From an uncultured Treponema sp. (GTDB lineage: Bacteria; Spirochaetota; Spirochaetia; Treponematales; Treponemataceae), in contig CASGDA010000002.1 of the NCBI GenBank assembly GCA_949300145.1, forward strand, positions 62,001-126,000: a stretch of DNA of 64,000 bases, written 5' to 3'. Position numbers and translations under genes: made by a program. Each line of letters opens with the position of its first letter. Position 1 is the stretch's first letter. Positions 1-7,218 of the stretch are shown here, piece by piece. The notes beneath the pieces were generated by a model. It was given only the letters and a program-made list of their open reading frames with translations. It was not told the origin of the DNA and did not search any database.

Positions 1-285
1 TCAAACGACGGAAAAGTGATACGTATCTCAATTCCGCCGTTAACTGAGGAACGGAGGAAGGATTTGGTGAAGCAGTCGAAGGCTTTGGCTGAGCAGAGCC
101 GTGTCGCCGTGCGGAATATCAGGCGGGACGCGAACGATGCGCTTAAAAAGGCGCAGAAAAACGGGGAAATAACCGAAGACGAATTGAAATCCGCGGAAAC
201 TTCCCTCCAAAAATCCACTGATTCTTTTATCCAGGAGATAAACAAAATCCTGGAAGAAAAAGAAAAAGAAATTATGGAAGGATAA
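1..285 (+). CDS. frr: Ribosome recycling factor, C-terminal part (5' end outside window)
   Basis: RRF releases the ribosome from mRNA after termination, together with EF-G. The reading frame is open from base 1, so the gene enters the window from the left and about 94 C-terminal codons are visible; the family is about 185 residues long. The visible start has [19 protein letters not shown], the conserved RRF core, followed by the long charged helix that returns through domain I. The GTG at base 16 is internal, not the real start, because the conserved residues SNDGK precede it in frame. The stop lies one base before the uppS start codon, so the two are translationally coupled. The frr-uppS-cdsA order is common in bacteria and supports the call. 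Confidence 0.95.
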   Translation, partial: SNDGKVIRISIPPLTEERRKDLVKQSKALAEQSRVAVRNIRRDANDALKKAQKNGEITEDELKSAETSLQKSTDSFIQEINKILEEKEKEIMEG

Positions 286-286
286 A

Positions 287-1006
287 TTGACTGCGGAATC
301 CGTATCACAGACAGCCGGTTTAAAACTCGCTCTTCCCAGGCATGTTGCCGTAATTATGGACGGAAACGGGCGCTGGGCCAGAAACCGCGGTATGCCCCGC
401 ACCATGGGGCATAAGCAGGGGCTTGAATCGGCCAAGTCTGTGGTAAAGAAAGCTTCTGACATGGGAATCGGATTCATCACTTTGTACACGTTTTCAACTG
501 AAAACTGGAAGCGCACAGAGGAGGAGGTCGGTTTCCTGATGCGCCTTGTAAAAACACATTTGCGGGCGGAAATGAACTTTTACATTGAAAACGGAATCCG
601 CGTCAGATTCACAGGGGATATCGCGGGTCTGCCGGAAGATGTGGCGGCGGAAATCACTGATGTCTGCGAAAAAACCGCGGGGTACACGGGGACATCCGTT
701 GTTCTTGCGGTGAATTACGGCGGCCGGGATGAGATTATCCGGGCGGTGAAGAAAATGTCCGCCGAAGACATCAAAAACCTGACGGAAGACAAATTCCAGT
801 CTTTCTGCGATATCCCCGATCTTCCACCGGTGGATCTTTTGATACGCACCGGCGGCGACAGACGGATAAGCAACTTTCTTTTGTGGCAGTCAGCCTATGC
901 GGAACTGTATTTCAGTCCGGAGCTGTGGCCGGATTGGACCGGGGAACACTTTGAAAAAGCGGTTGCTGATTTTGCAGGCAGAGAGCGGAGGTTCGGCGGT
1001 TTATGA
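287..1006 (+). CDS. uppS: Isoprenyl transferase (undecaprenyl diphosphate synthase)
   Basis: Cytoplasmic cis-prenyltransferase that extends farnesyl diphosphate with isopentenyl diphosphate to the C55 lipid carrier for peptidoglycan and surface glycans. The 239 residues match the family length. Visible motifs are MDGNGRWA at 24-31 (catalytic Asp25), TLYTFSTENW at 65-74, RFTGD and NYGGRDE, and RTGGDRRISNFLLWQ at 187-201. The last motif normally reads RT(S/G)GE; here the Mg-binding Glu is Asp191. The start is TTG, chosen because GGAAGG at 276-281 sits 5 nt upstream and frr stops just before it. The stop overlaps the cdsA start as ATGA, so it is coupled to phospholipid precursor synthesis. Confidence 0.96.
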   Translation: MTAESVSQTAGLKLALPRHVAVIMDGNGRWARNRGMPRTMGHKQGLESAKSVVKKASDMGIGFITLYTFSTENWKRTEEEVGFLMRLVKTHLRAEMNFYIENGIRVRFTGDIAGLPEDVAAEITDVCEKTAGYTGTSVVLAVNYGGRDEIIRAVKKMSAEDIKNLTEDKFQSFCDIPDLPPVDLLIRTGGDRRISNFLLWQSAYAELYFSPELWPDWTGEHFEKAVADFAGRERRFGGL

Positions 1007-1860
1007 GTAAACTCTCTGAAAGGCTTTTTTTGTTTTTCCTCGGAATTCCTCTTTTTATTGCGACGATTCTTCTGGTTCCGCATTTCCGCTATATTATTTT
1101 CCAGCTGGAAATCCTGTTTTTTTCCGTACTGGCAATCATCGAAACAAGGATTATAGTTTCAAAAAAACTGGCCGTTTATTCCACCTTCCAGATAGTTGCC
1201 GCCGGACTTATAATACCATTCACGGCCGTGTGTTGCGCCGTATTCTCATTTTCTTTCAGATTCATTTTTTTCGCCATGGCACTGGCGGCGGTTATAATTT
1301 TATTCTATGAATTTTTCTGTTCTTTCTCCGGAAATTTTGAAAAGTCCCTGGAGCGGATCGCCTCAGGATTTTTTGTGATATACTACCCCGGTTTCTTTGT
1401 ATCTTTCCTGTCGGTTATGACTGTGTGGGAACACGCCGGGATTCTCCTGTGTATTTTCTTCCTGATGGTTTTCGGCTGCGATTCCCTGGCATGGCTTTTC
1501 GGAATCCTGTTCGGAAAGGGAAACCGTGGATTTGTGCCGGCAAGCCCGAATAAAAGCCTGGCGGGTTTTGCCGGCGGATACGCGGGAAGCATAGGCGGAA
1601 GTCTCGCGGGGTACTTCCTGTTCCCGGAAGTTTTCGCCGCGCCTCTCTGGAAAATGTTCCTGCTGGCTTTTTTCATAGCCACGGCTGCTATTATCGGGGA
1701 TATTGCGGAATCAATCTTAAAAAGAACAGCCGGTATCAAGGATTCCGGTTCATTTATGCCCGGACGCGGCGGTATTCTTGACAGCATTGATTCAATTTTA
1801 CTTTCCGCCCCCGTATTCTATATTCTCTGTGACATTCTTTTCGGTTTTAAGGTGTTATGA
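1003..1860 (+). CDS. cdsA: Phosphatidate cytidylyltransferase (CDP-diglyceride synthase)
   Basis: Integral membrane enzyme making CDP-diacylglycerol from CTP and phosphatidate, the branch-point precursor of phospholipids. The protein is 285 residues with many hydrophobic segments through about residue 235, then the CDS signature at 237-263: SILKR, KDSG and PGRGGILDSID. Against the usual pattern the His of HGG is Arg255 and the Arg of DR is Ser261, while the catalytic acidic residues Asp260 and Asp263 remain. The ATG overlaps the uppS stop by 4 nt (1003-1006). It sits between uppS and dxr, a conserved arrangement. The family call is secure; the two signature changes are real in the DNA but may be lineage-typical. 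Confidence 0.94.
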   Translation: MSKLSERLFLFFLGIPLFIATILLVPHFRYIIFQLEILFFSVLAIIETRIIVSKKLAVYSTFQIVAAGLIIPFTAVCCAVFSFSFRFIFFAMALAAVIILFYEFFCSFSGNFEKSLERIASGFFVIYYPGFFVSFLSVMTVWEHAGILLCIFFLMVFGCDSLAWLFGILFGKGNRGFVPASPNKSLAGFAGGYAGSIGGSLAGYFLFPEVFAAPLWKMFLLAFFIATAAIIGDIAESILKRTAGIKDSGSFMPGRGGILDSIDSILLSAPVFYILCDILFGFKVL

Positions 1861-1885
1861 GATGGTGTGACGGGAGGTATACACC

Positions 1886-3010
1886 GTGGAGGGAAACACA
1901 AAAAAGAAGGTCCTTGTTTTAGGTGCGACAGGTTCAATCGGAACAAGTACAATCGACTGCATAAAGAAATATCCTGAAAGATTCGAGCTCGCCGGATTCT
2001 CCGCAAATTCCGATGAAAAGGGCTTTGAACGCTTAAAAAGCGAATTTCCAGGCGCCGCCGCCGTTCTTGTCTCCAGGGACGGAACGGATGCCCTTATAGC
2101 CATGATTTCCGGAACTGAAGCCGATGTGGCCGTCAACGGCATCGCGGGAGCGGCGGGGCTTTTCCCATCAAAAGCCGTTCTTGAATCAGGCAAGGATCTG
2201 GCTCTTGCGAACAAGGAAACGGCGGTAATGGCCGGAAACCTGATTATACCGCTGGCACAGAGGACGGGGAAAAAAATACTGCCGGTTGATTCGGAGCATT
2301 CCGCCGTATTCCATCTTATAGAGGCTTACGGCAGGGAATCGGTGGATGAAATAATACTGACAGCTTCAGGAGGTCCGTTCAGGACATGGCCGGAGGAGAA
2401 AATCGCCAGGGCCACGGTGCAGGATGCGTTGAAACATCCCACATGGTCCATGGGTTCAAAAATCACCGTTGATTCCGCCTCCCTTGCCAACAAGGGTCTT
2501 GAGGTGATGGAAGCCTGCGTGCTCTTTAACATTAACCCTGAAAAGGTTAAAGTGACTGTACATCCCCAGAGTCTTGTGCATTCGTTTATACGGACAAGGG
2601 ACGGGGACTTGTACTGCCAGGCTTCTTATCCTGACATGAGGCGGCCCATTCTTTCAGCCCTGTGCTGGCCGGAAAAAAAAGGGAACCTGCTTGAGAAATT
2701 CACCTTTGACGCTCCATGCGAAATGACATTTGAACCTCCAAGAAAAAGCGCGTTCCCTCTTTTGGGGATTGCGTACAAAGCCGCGGTACTGAGGGGAGGA
2801 TACCCGGTCGCATTCAACGCTTCCAATGAAGAGGCGGTGAACGCTTTCCTGAAGGGAGCATTCAGTTTTTCAGGACTGGCTGAGATAACCGCGGAAGTCA
2901 TGGAAAATGACTGGGGCGGTACTCCCGCATCCTTTGAGGAAGTCGCGGATGTGGATTCACGTGCAAGGGAAACGGCGCGTGGAATTATCAAACGATTCAT
3001 TCAAAAATAA
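1886..3010 (+). CDS. dxr: 1-deoxy-D-xylulose-5-phosphate reductoisomerase
   Basis: Second enzyme of the MEP isoprenoid pathway, converting DXP to MEP with NADPH in the cytosol. The 374 residues contain the NADPH loop GATGSIG at 13-19, ANKE at 108-111, the metal and substrate residues in PVDSEHSA (Asp135, Glu137), the flexible-loop start SGGPFR at 161-166, and KITVDSASLANKGLE with Glu206. The GTG start at 1886 is preceded by GGGAGG at 1872-1877, about 8 nt upstream, and no better upstream start exists. It provides precursors for the neighbouring uppS; ispD of the same pathway lies at 17079. The order cdsA-dxr-rseP is widespread in bacteria. Confidence 0.97.
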   Translation: MEGNTKKKVLVLGATGSIGTSTIDCIKKYPERFELAGFSANSDEKGFERLKSEFPGAAAVLVSRDGTDALIAMISGTEADVAVNGIAGAAGLFPSKAVLESGKDLALANKETAVMAGNLIIPLAQRTGKKILPVDSEHSAVFHLIEAYGRESVDEIILTASGGPFRTWPEEKIARATVQDALKHPTWSMGSKITVDSASLANKGLEVMEACVLFNINPEKVKVTVHPQSLVHSFIRTRDGDLYCQASYPDMRRPILSALCWPEKKGNLLEKFTFDAPCEMTFEPPRKSAFPLLGIAYKAAVLRGGYPVAFNASNEEAVNAFLKGAFSFSGLAEITAEVMENDWGGTPASFEEVADVDSRARETARGIIKRFIQK

Positions 3011-3021
3011 ACGGAAACCTT

Positions 3022-4344
3022 ATGAAAATAATTTTCGGGCTGATTGCCCTGGGTATTGTCGTTATCATCCATGAACTCGGACATTTTATCGCCGCCAAAT
3101 TATGCGGTGTCAAAGTTGAATCTTTTTCCGTAGGCTGGGGGCCTGTGTTACTCAGAAAAAAATGGCGTGGAACCGAGTACAGGCTTTCCGTCCTCCCCCT
3201 GGGCGGATATTGCGGAATGAAGGGGGAAGACGCCTACAAGACAGCCATAGAAGAGAAGCTTGACTACATCCCGGAGGAAGATGGGGGCTTTTACTCGGCC
3301 CATCCTCTTAAACGTGTGATAATCGGAGCCGCGGGGCCTGCGGCGAATCTGATACTGGCTTTTTTGATTCTGACGGTAGTGGGGATGAATGACTATTCCT
3401 ACCGCACCTGGGGAAATAAAATCATACCTGTCGCCGAGACAGAAAACGGAGTGCACTACCCTGCCTATCTGGCAGGACTGCAGGAAGGGGATAAAATAAT
3501 ATCCCTTGATGATAAAAAGATAAGCAACTTTTCTGAAATACAAATGTACATCAGTTCACGCGCGGAAGAGCCCATAAAGGTTTTGTACGAGCGTGAAGGA
3601 CAGATTCTGGAAACGGAGATGGTTCCTCTGCTGGATAAAAAGACAGGCGCAGGCAAAATAGGCGTTTACCCTTTCATCCCCCTTGAAGTCGGAAATGTGA
3701 AAAAAGGCTCATCGGCGGAAACTGCCGGCATCCGCGCGGGGGATAAAATCACCGCGGTAAACGGGGAGCCGGTTTCAAACTACATGGATTTGGCGGAAAT
3801 ACTGTCGTCAAGACCGGAACAGCTTACATTCACAGTCCAGCATGAAACAGTGCAGGCCCTGCATACTGTGACCATGATTTACAGGAATGACGGAACCGTC
3901 GAGACCGGAATGGAGTGGAGTCCCCTGACAGTGACAGTGCCGGGGGCGCCCTTCCCCCGGTGCATCGGAAAGGGCTTCAGCAGAACCATGGAGATGGTTT
4001 CCCTCACATTCAAAAGCCTCGGGCTGCTTTTCCGGGGAATCGATTTGACGGAGGCGGTCTCCGGTCCCGTCAGGGTGACAGTGATGCTCGGGGAAGCGGC
4101 TTCCGCTGATTTCTCCGGTTTTCTGGAACTCACAGCGATAATCTGTATTTCCCTCTTTTTGATGAACCTGCTGCCGATTCCCATTCTGGACGGAGGGGTA
4201 ATCCTTGTAGCCCTTGTTGAATTCTTTTCACGGAAACAGTTGAAACCGTCAGTCCTGTATAAAATACAACTTGCAGGGGCGGTATTTATCGCCTTCATTT
4301 TTGTTTTCGCATTATTCGGAGACATCCGTTATTTGATTAAATAG
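3022..4344 (+). CDS. rseP: RseP-family site-2 zinc metalloprotease (M50)
   Basis: Membrane-embedded protease that cuts transmembrane substrates such as anti-sigma factors or leftover signal peptides. The zinc motif HELGH lies at 17-21 inside the first membrane helix, and a late LLPIPILDGG motif supplies the third zinc ligand Asp. Between them lie two PDZ-like stretches (around 145-200 and 225-265), the second with SSAETAGIRAGDKI. The length of 440 fits RseP/RasP proteins with tandem PDZ domains. The ATG follows dxr by 11 nt with only a weak GGAAA Shine-Dalgarno. The position after dxr matches many genomes. The substrate in this organism cannot be inferred. Confidence 0.94.
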   Translation: MKIIFGLIALGIVVIIHELGHFIAAKLCGVKVESFSVGWGPVLLRKKWRGTEYRLSVLPLGGYCGMKGEDAYKTAIEEKLDYIPEEDGGFYSAHPLKRVIIGAAGPAANLILAFLILTVVGMNDYSYRTWGNKIIPVAETENGVHYPAYLAGLQEGDKIISLDDKKISNFSEIQMYISSRAEEPIKVLYEREGQILETEMVPLLDKKTGAGKIGVYPFIPLEVGNVKKGSSAETAGIRAGDKITAVNGEPVSNYMDLAEILSSRPEQLTFTVQHETVQALHTVTMIYRNDGTVETGMEWSPLTVTVPGAPFPRCIGKGFSRTMEMVSLTFKSLGLLFRGIDLTEAVSGPVRVTVMLGEAASADFSGFLELTAIICISLFLMNLLPIPILDGGVILVALVEFFSRKQLKPSVLYKIQLAGAVFIAFIFVFALFGDIRYLIK

Positions 4345-4358
4345 ACCGGGAGGATATT

Positions 4359-4976
4359 ATGAGAAAAATAACATGCCATTGTGAACAAACTTTTTCCGTG
4401 GATTTACCGGAAACTGTAAACCTTGACGATAATCCTGATATAATCAGGGATATCGCCGACGGTTCTTTCCTCACATGCATATGTCCTGCCTGTGAAGCCG
4501 AGCTGCACACCGATCTGGAAACGGATATTTTGTGGCCTTCAAAAAATCTGAAACTCAAGCTGATACCTGAAATCGAACGCTTTTCGTTTATGTCCGGCAA
4601 GAAAAAGATTCCTGAAGGCTTCCAGCTTGTCATCGGATATCCTGAACTTGCCGACCGGACAGCCGTAGTGAATGCGAATCTTAATCCGCTTGTAATGGAA
4701 GCGCTCAAATATCATTTACTGGAAAAAGCGGCGGAGATGTCCCCGGAGGGAGAGCCTTCCGTGTATTTTGAAAAGCTGACGGATTCCGGCGCGCTTGAAT
4801 TCCATATGTACGGGATAAAAAAAGACGAAGTTGCGCTTTCGGTGATTCCCCCAACCCTTTACGAAAAGGTAAAGGCCATGGCGGATTCAGAACCAGACGG
4901 AGAACTGTTTTCGGCATTGAGAAACGGTCCATATATTTCAGTACAGAATGTTTTTTCTGAGAATAACGGAGACTAA
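4359..4976 (+). CDS. CpXC domain protein
   Basis: A 205-residue cytosolic protein with Cys6 and Cys8 (CHC) near the N-terminus and Cys40, Cys42 and Cys45 (CICPAC), the cysteine pattern of CpXC proteins, which suggests a small metal-binding knuckle. The rest is a mixed alpha/beta region without a recognised catalytic motif. The function of the family is unknown. The start is supported by GGGAGG just upstream of ATG 4359. It lies 14 nt after rseP and 7 nt before a secreted propeller gene, so it is probably co-transcribed with both. Confidence 0.8.
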   Translation: MRKITCHCEQTFSVDLPETVNLDDNPDIIRDIADGSFLTCICPACEAELHTDLETDILWPSKNLKLKLIPEIERFSFMSGKKKIPEGFQLVIGYPELADRTAVVNANLNPLVMEALKYHLLEKAAEMSPEGEPSVYFEKLTDSGALEFHMYGIKKDEVALSVIPPTLYEKVKAMADSEPDGELFSALRNGPYISVQNVFSENNGD

Positions 4977-4983
4977 ATACACT

Positions 4984-7104
4984 ATGAATAGGAACACCTT
5001 ATTTTTCAAAGTTGCGCTGTGCGCATTGTTTCTGGTACTTCCGCAGGTTTACGGACAAAGCGTCCGTAATATGCCCCGCGGCAACTTTCTGCTCGCTTCC
5101 GGATCCAGGGAAAGCGGAACAGAAAGCGGGGATAATTTGCAGGATGCTGAAAAGCTGTCCGGGGAACGGCTTATCGGAGGGACGAGGAAGCATCCCCACG
5201 AAATATCATCCTGTGCCAGGGGATTCCTGCCGCCGGAACCGGAAAAGGATGATTCAAATTCGGCTGCGGTAAACGAAGACCGCGAAGTTTTTTTCTTCGG
5301 GGATACAGGCGGATTCCTTTCCAAACATACCGCCGTTAAAACTTCCGGCGGAGAACAGTCTTTTTCAATCGCCATGGACAGCATATGGCAGATAAGCGAC
5401 CTGCCTGTAAGACTTATCGCACCGCATCCGGACGGAAATATGGTTGCGGTATATGAATCCGACGGATTCAGCACCCACAGGATTTCACTGTGGGACTGGG
5501 AAAACAAAACGCGCGTTTATGCAAAGCGTTTCCATGATTCCGTCAATTCCATCGACTGGTCCGCAAACGGCACATTCCTGATGGTGGGCAACACATCCTT
5601 TGAGGGGATAACTGTTCTGGAAGGTGATGACGGAAAGATGAAAGAAATCTTCAAATCATCGCCTGGAATTGTAAGTCTAAGCGCTACCGGCAGAAGCGAA
5701 CGCTCGATTATAACCTACACATCTTCAGGAAAAATTGTTTACACGAATGTCGAGGACGGGGAAACAATAGGGGAATATCTTACAGAACCCGGATTAAACC
5801 ACCCCGCCCTGTGCAACAACAACCGCTACATAATAGGTTTCAGCGGAACCGAAGCTTTGACACTGGACGCCACAACCGGCGAGCTGTTGTTTTCATGCGC
5901 CGCCGAAAATCCTGTGCCGGCGGTATATTCAAGCGACACCGTGCCGGTTTGGTTTCAGAAAGAGCTTGAGACTTATTCAACTTCCGCGTCATGGTCGCTG
6001 CATAACGGGGACGAACCGCCGGAGGAAATTCCTGTTGCCGCCGGAACCGACATCACCGTAGCTTCCGCCGGCAAAGATTTCAGGATTTTCGGAACTTCCG
6101 GCGGCGACATTTACATTTACGCGGATAAAAACCTCATCAGGGAGGAGACTGAAGACATCACCCCCATAACGGGAATATGCGGCTTTGACGACGGTTTTTA
6201 TTTTGTCGCAGGCGGAAAGCTGTATTACATTGAGGATTATGACAACACGCCGTCCGTGATTCTTGATTCAGGAAACGGCCCGCTGCCTGAAGAAATAGAC
6301 GCAGTTACAAAGGCGGGGGACGGCCTACTGTTGTGGTCATCACGTGAATCCGCCCCTGTGCTGTTCTGGAACAGGGAAGACGCCAATTTAACCGGACTGT
6401 ACACAACCTCTGAAAATATATCCTCATTCTCAGTCACAAAACACGGTGTTTCATTTGTAGAGGGGAACTCCACCGCGGTATATATCGGTAATCCCGGCGG
6501 CGGAACAGGCGCAAAGCCTTTCAGGTATTCCTCCGCCGGACTCCAGGATGCGGTGATGGTCTCGGATTCGTATATGCTTGTCTCCAAGTCAGCAGGTATG
6601 AGGTCGCCCTCCCCGCTGCTTCTTATCGATATCAAAACCGGGGAAACTGTGCCCGTGAAATATTCAGGCGACCTGTGTTTCTCTCTTACCATGGCGGATG
6701 AACAGCGGGGGTATTTGTATGCGTTCGCCGTAACAGAAACCGGAGGGGAAACAAAAACAGAGCTGGTTTTTATAAAACTCAATACGGAAAATTTACAGCG
6801 TACACAAATTGAAACTGTTGCTGTATATCCGGACGAGGATTTGACAGCGGAACTGCTGCCTGTTTCCGCCGACAGGATATTGATGAACCTCGGCAAATCC
6901 TCAATAAGTGAAATAAAACGCAGGACAGGAACAAAAACGAATTTTGAAAGGGGCTATGCCCTTCCGTCCAGAATCGCAGCTGCGGGTAAAAAGATTGTCA
7001 CATTGAATCAAGACGGATCGCTTTCCTGGTTCAGCTACACGTCGAAAAACATAGAGGGAACAACAGCTGTTTCCATTTCCGGCGAATGGCTTGCAAACGA
7101 CTAA
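4984..7104 (+). CDS. Secreted beta-propeller (WD40/PQQ-like) protein
   Basis: A predicted exported protein of 706 residues. I chose ATG 4984 rather than the upstream ATG 4948, because from 4984 the protein opens with a clean signal peptide (MNRNTLFFKVALCALFLVL...YG) and a GGAG lies at 4968-4971. Residues of about 25-115 look flexible. The rest repeats short beta-rich units with WD-like phrases such as WDWENK, SIDWSANG and WSLHNG, as in a periplasmic beta-propeller. There is no lipobox and no catalytic motif. The partner is unknown; it ends the rseP-CpXC unit and may be a periplasmic binding or scaffolding protein. Only the fold class is supported. Confidence 0.72.
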   Translation: MNRNTLFFKVALCALFLVLPQVYGQSVRNMPRGNFLLASGSRESGTESGDNLQDAEKLSGERLIGGTRKHPHEISSCARGFLPPEPEKDDSNSAAVNEDREVFFFGDTGGFLSKHTAVKTSGGEQSFSIAMDSIWQISDLPVRLIAPHPDGNMVAVYESDGFSTHRISLWDWENKTRVYAKRFHDSVNSIDWSANGTFLMVGNTSFEGITVLEGDDGKMKEIFKSSPGIVSLSATGRSERSIITYTSSGKIVYTNVEDGETIGEYLTEPGLNHPALCNNNRYIIGFSGTEALTLDATTGELLFSCAAENPVPAVYSSDTVPVWFQKELETYSTSASWSLHNGDEPPEEIPVAAGTDITVASAGKDFRIFGTSGGDIYIYADKNLIREETEDITPITGICGFDDGFYFVAGGKLYYIEDYDNTPSVILDSGNGPLPEEIDAVTKAGDGLLLWSSRESAPVLFWNREDANLTGLYTTSENISSFSVTKHGVSFVEGNSTAVYIGNPGGGTGAKPFRYSSAGLQDAVMVSDSYMLVSKSAGMRSPSPLLLIDIKTGETVPVKYSGDLCFSLTMADEQRGYLYAFAVTETGGETKTELVFIKLNTENLQRTQIETVAVYPDEDLTAELLPVSADRILMNLGKSSISEIKRRTGTKTNFERGYALPSRIAAAGKKIVTLNQDGSLSWFSYTSKNIEGTTAVSISGEWLAND

Positions 7105-7111
7105 AAAAATA

Positions 7112-7145
7112 TGCCGCAGAAAACCTTAAACGGTTATCTGCGGCA
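7112..7145 (-). terminator. Rho-independent terminator of ppdK
   Basis: Arms TGCCGCAGA (7112-7120) and TCTGCGGCA (7137-7145) pair perfectly, and AACC/GGTT extend the stem after one A-A mismatch. Read on the minus strand the hairpin is followed by ATTTTTTTAG, a proper U-tract, so it terminates transcription coming from ppdK. Confidence 0.8.
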
Positions 7146-7158
7146 CACTTCCCCGCAT

Positions 7159-7188
7159 ATGTCCCGCAGGAATGAAACCGCGGGACAT
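7159..7188 (+). terminator. Terminator of the rseP-propeller unit
   Basis: Perfect 9-bp arms ATGTCCCGC (7159-7167) and GCGGGACAT (7180-7188) with a 12-nt loop, followed on the plus strand by TTTCATTT. It lies 55 nt past the propeller stop codon. With the hairpin at 7112-7145 it forms a back-to-back terminator pair between two convergent genes. Confidence 0.7.
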
Positions 7189-7218
7189 TTTCATTTACGG
7201 AAAACGGTAACCGGATGG

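Noticed and set aside
2673-2680. Run of eight A inside dxr as a contingency locus
   Set aside because: dxr is a housekeeping gene in full frame, and A-runs in Lys codons are common here; nothing suggests switching.
4948-4983. Upstream ATG extending the secreted propeller protein
   Set aside because: The added residues would bury the signal peptide and overlap the CpXC gene; ATG 4984 has the better context.
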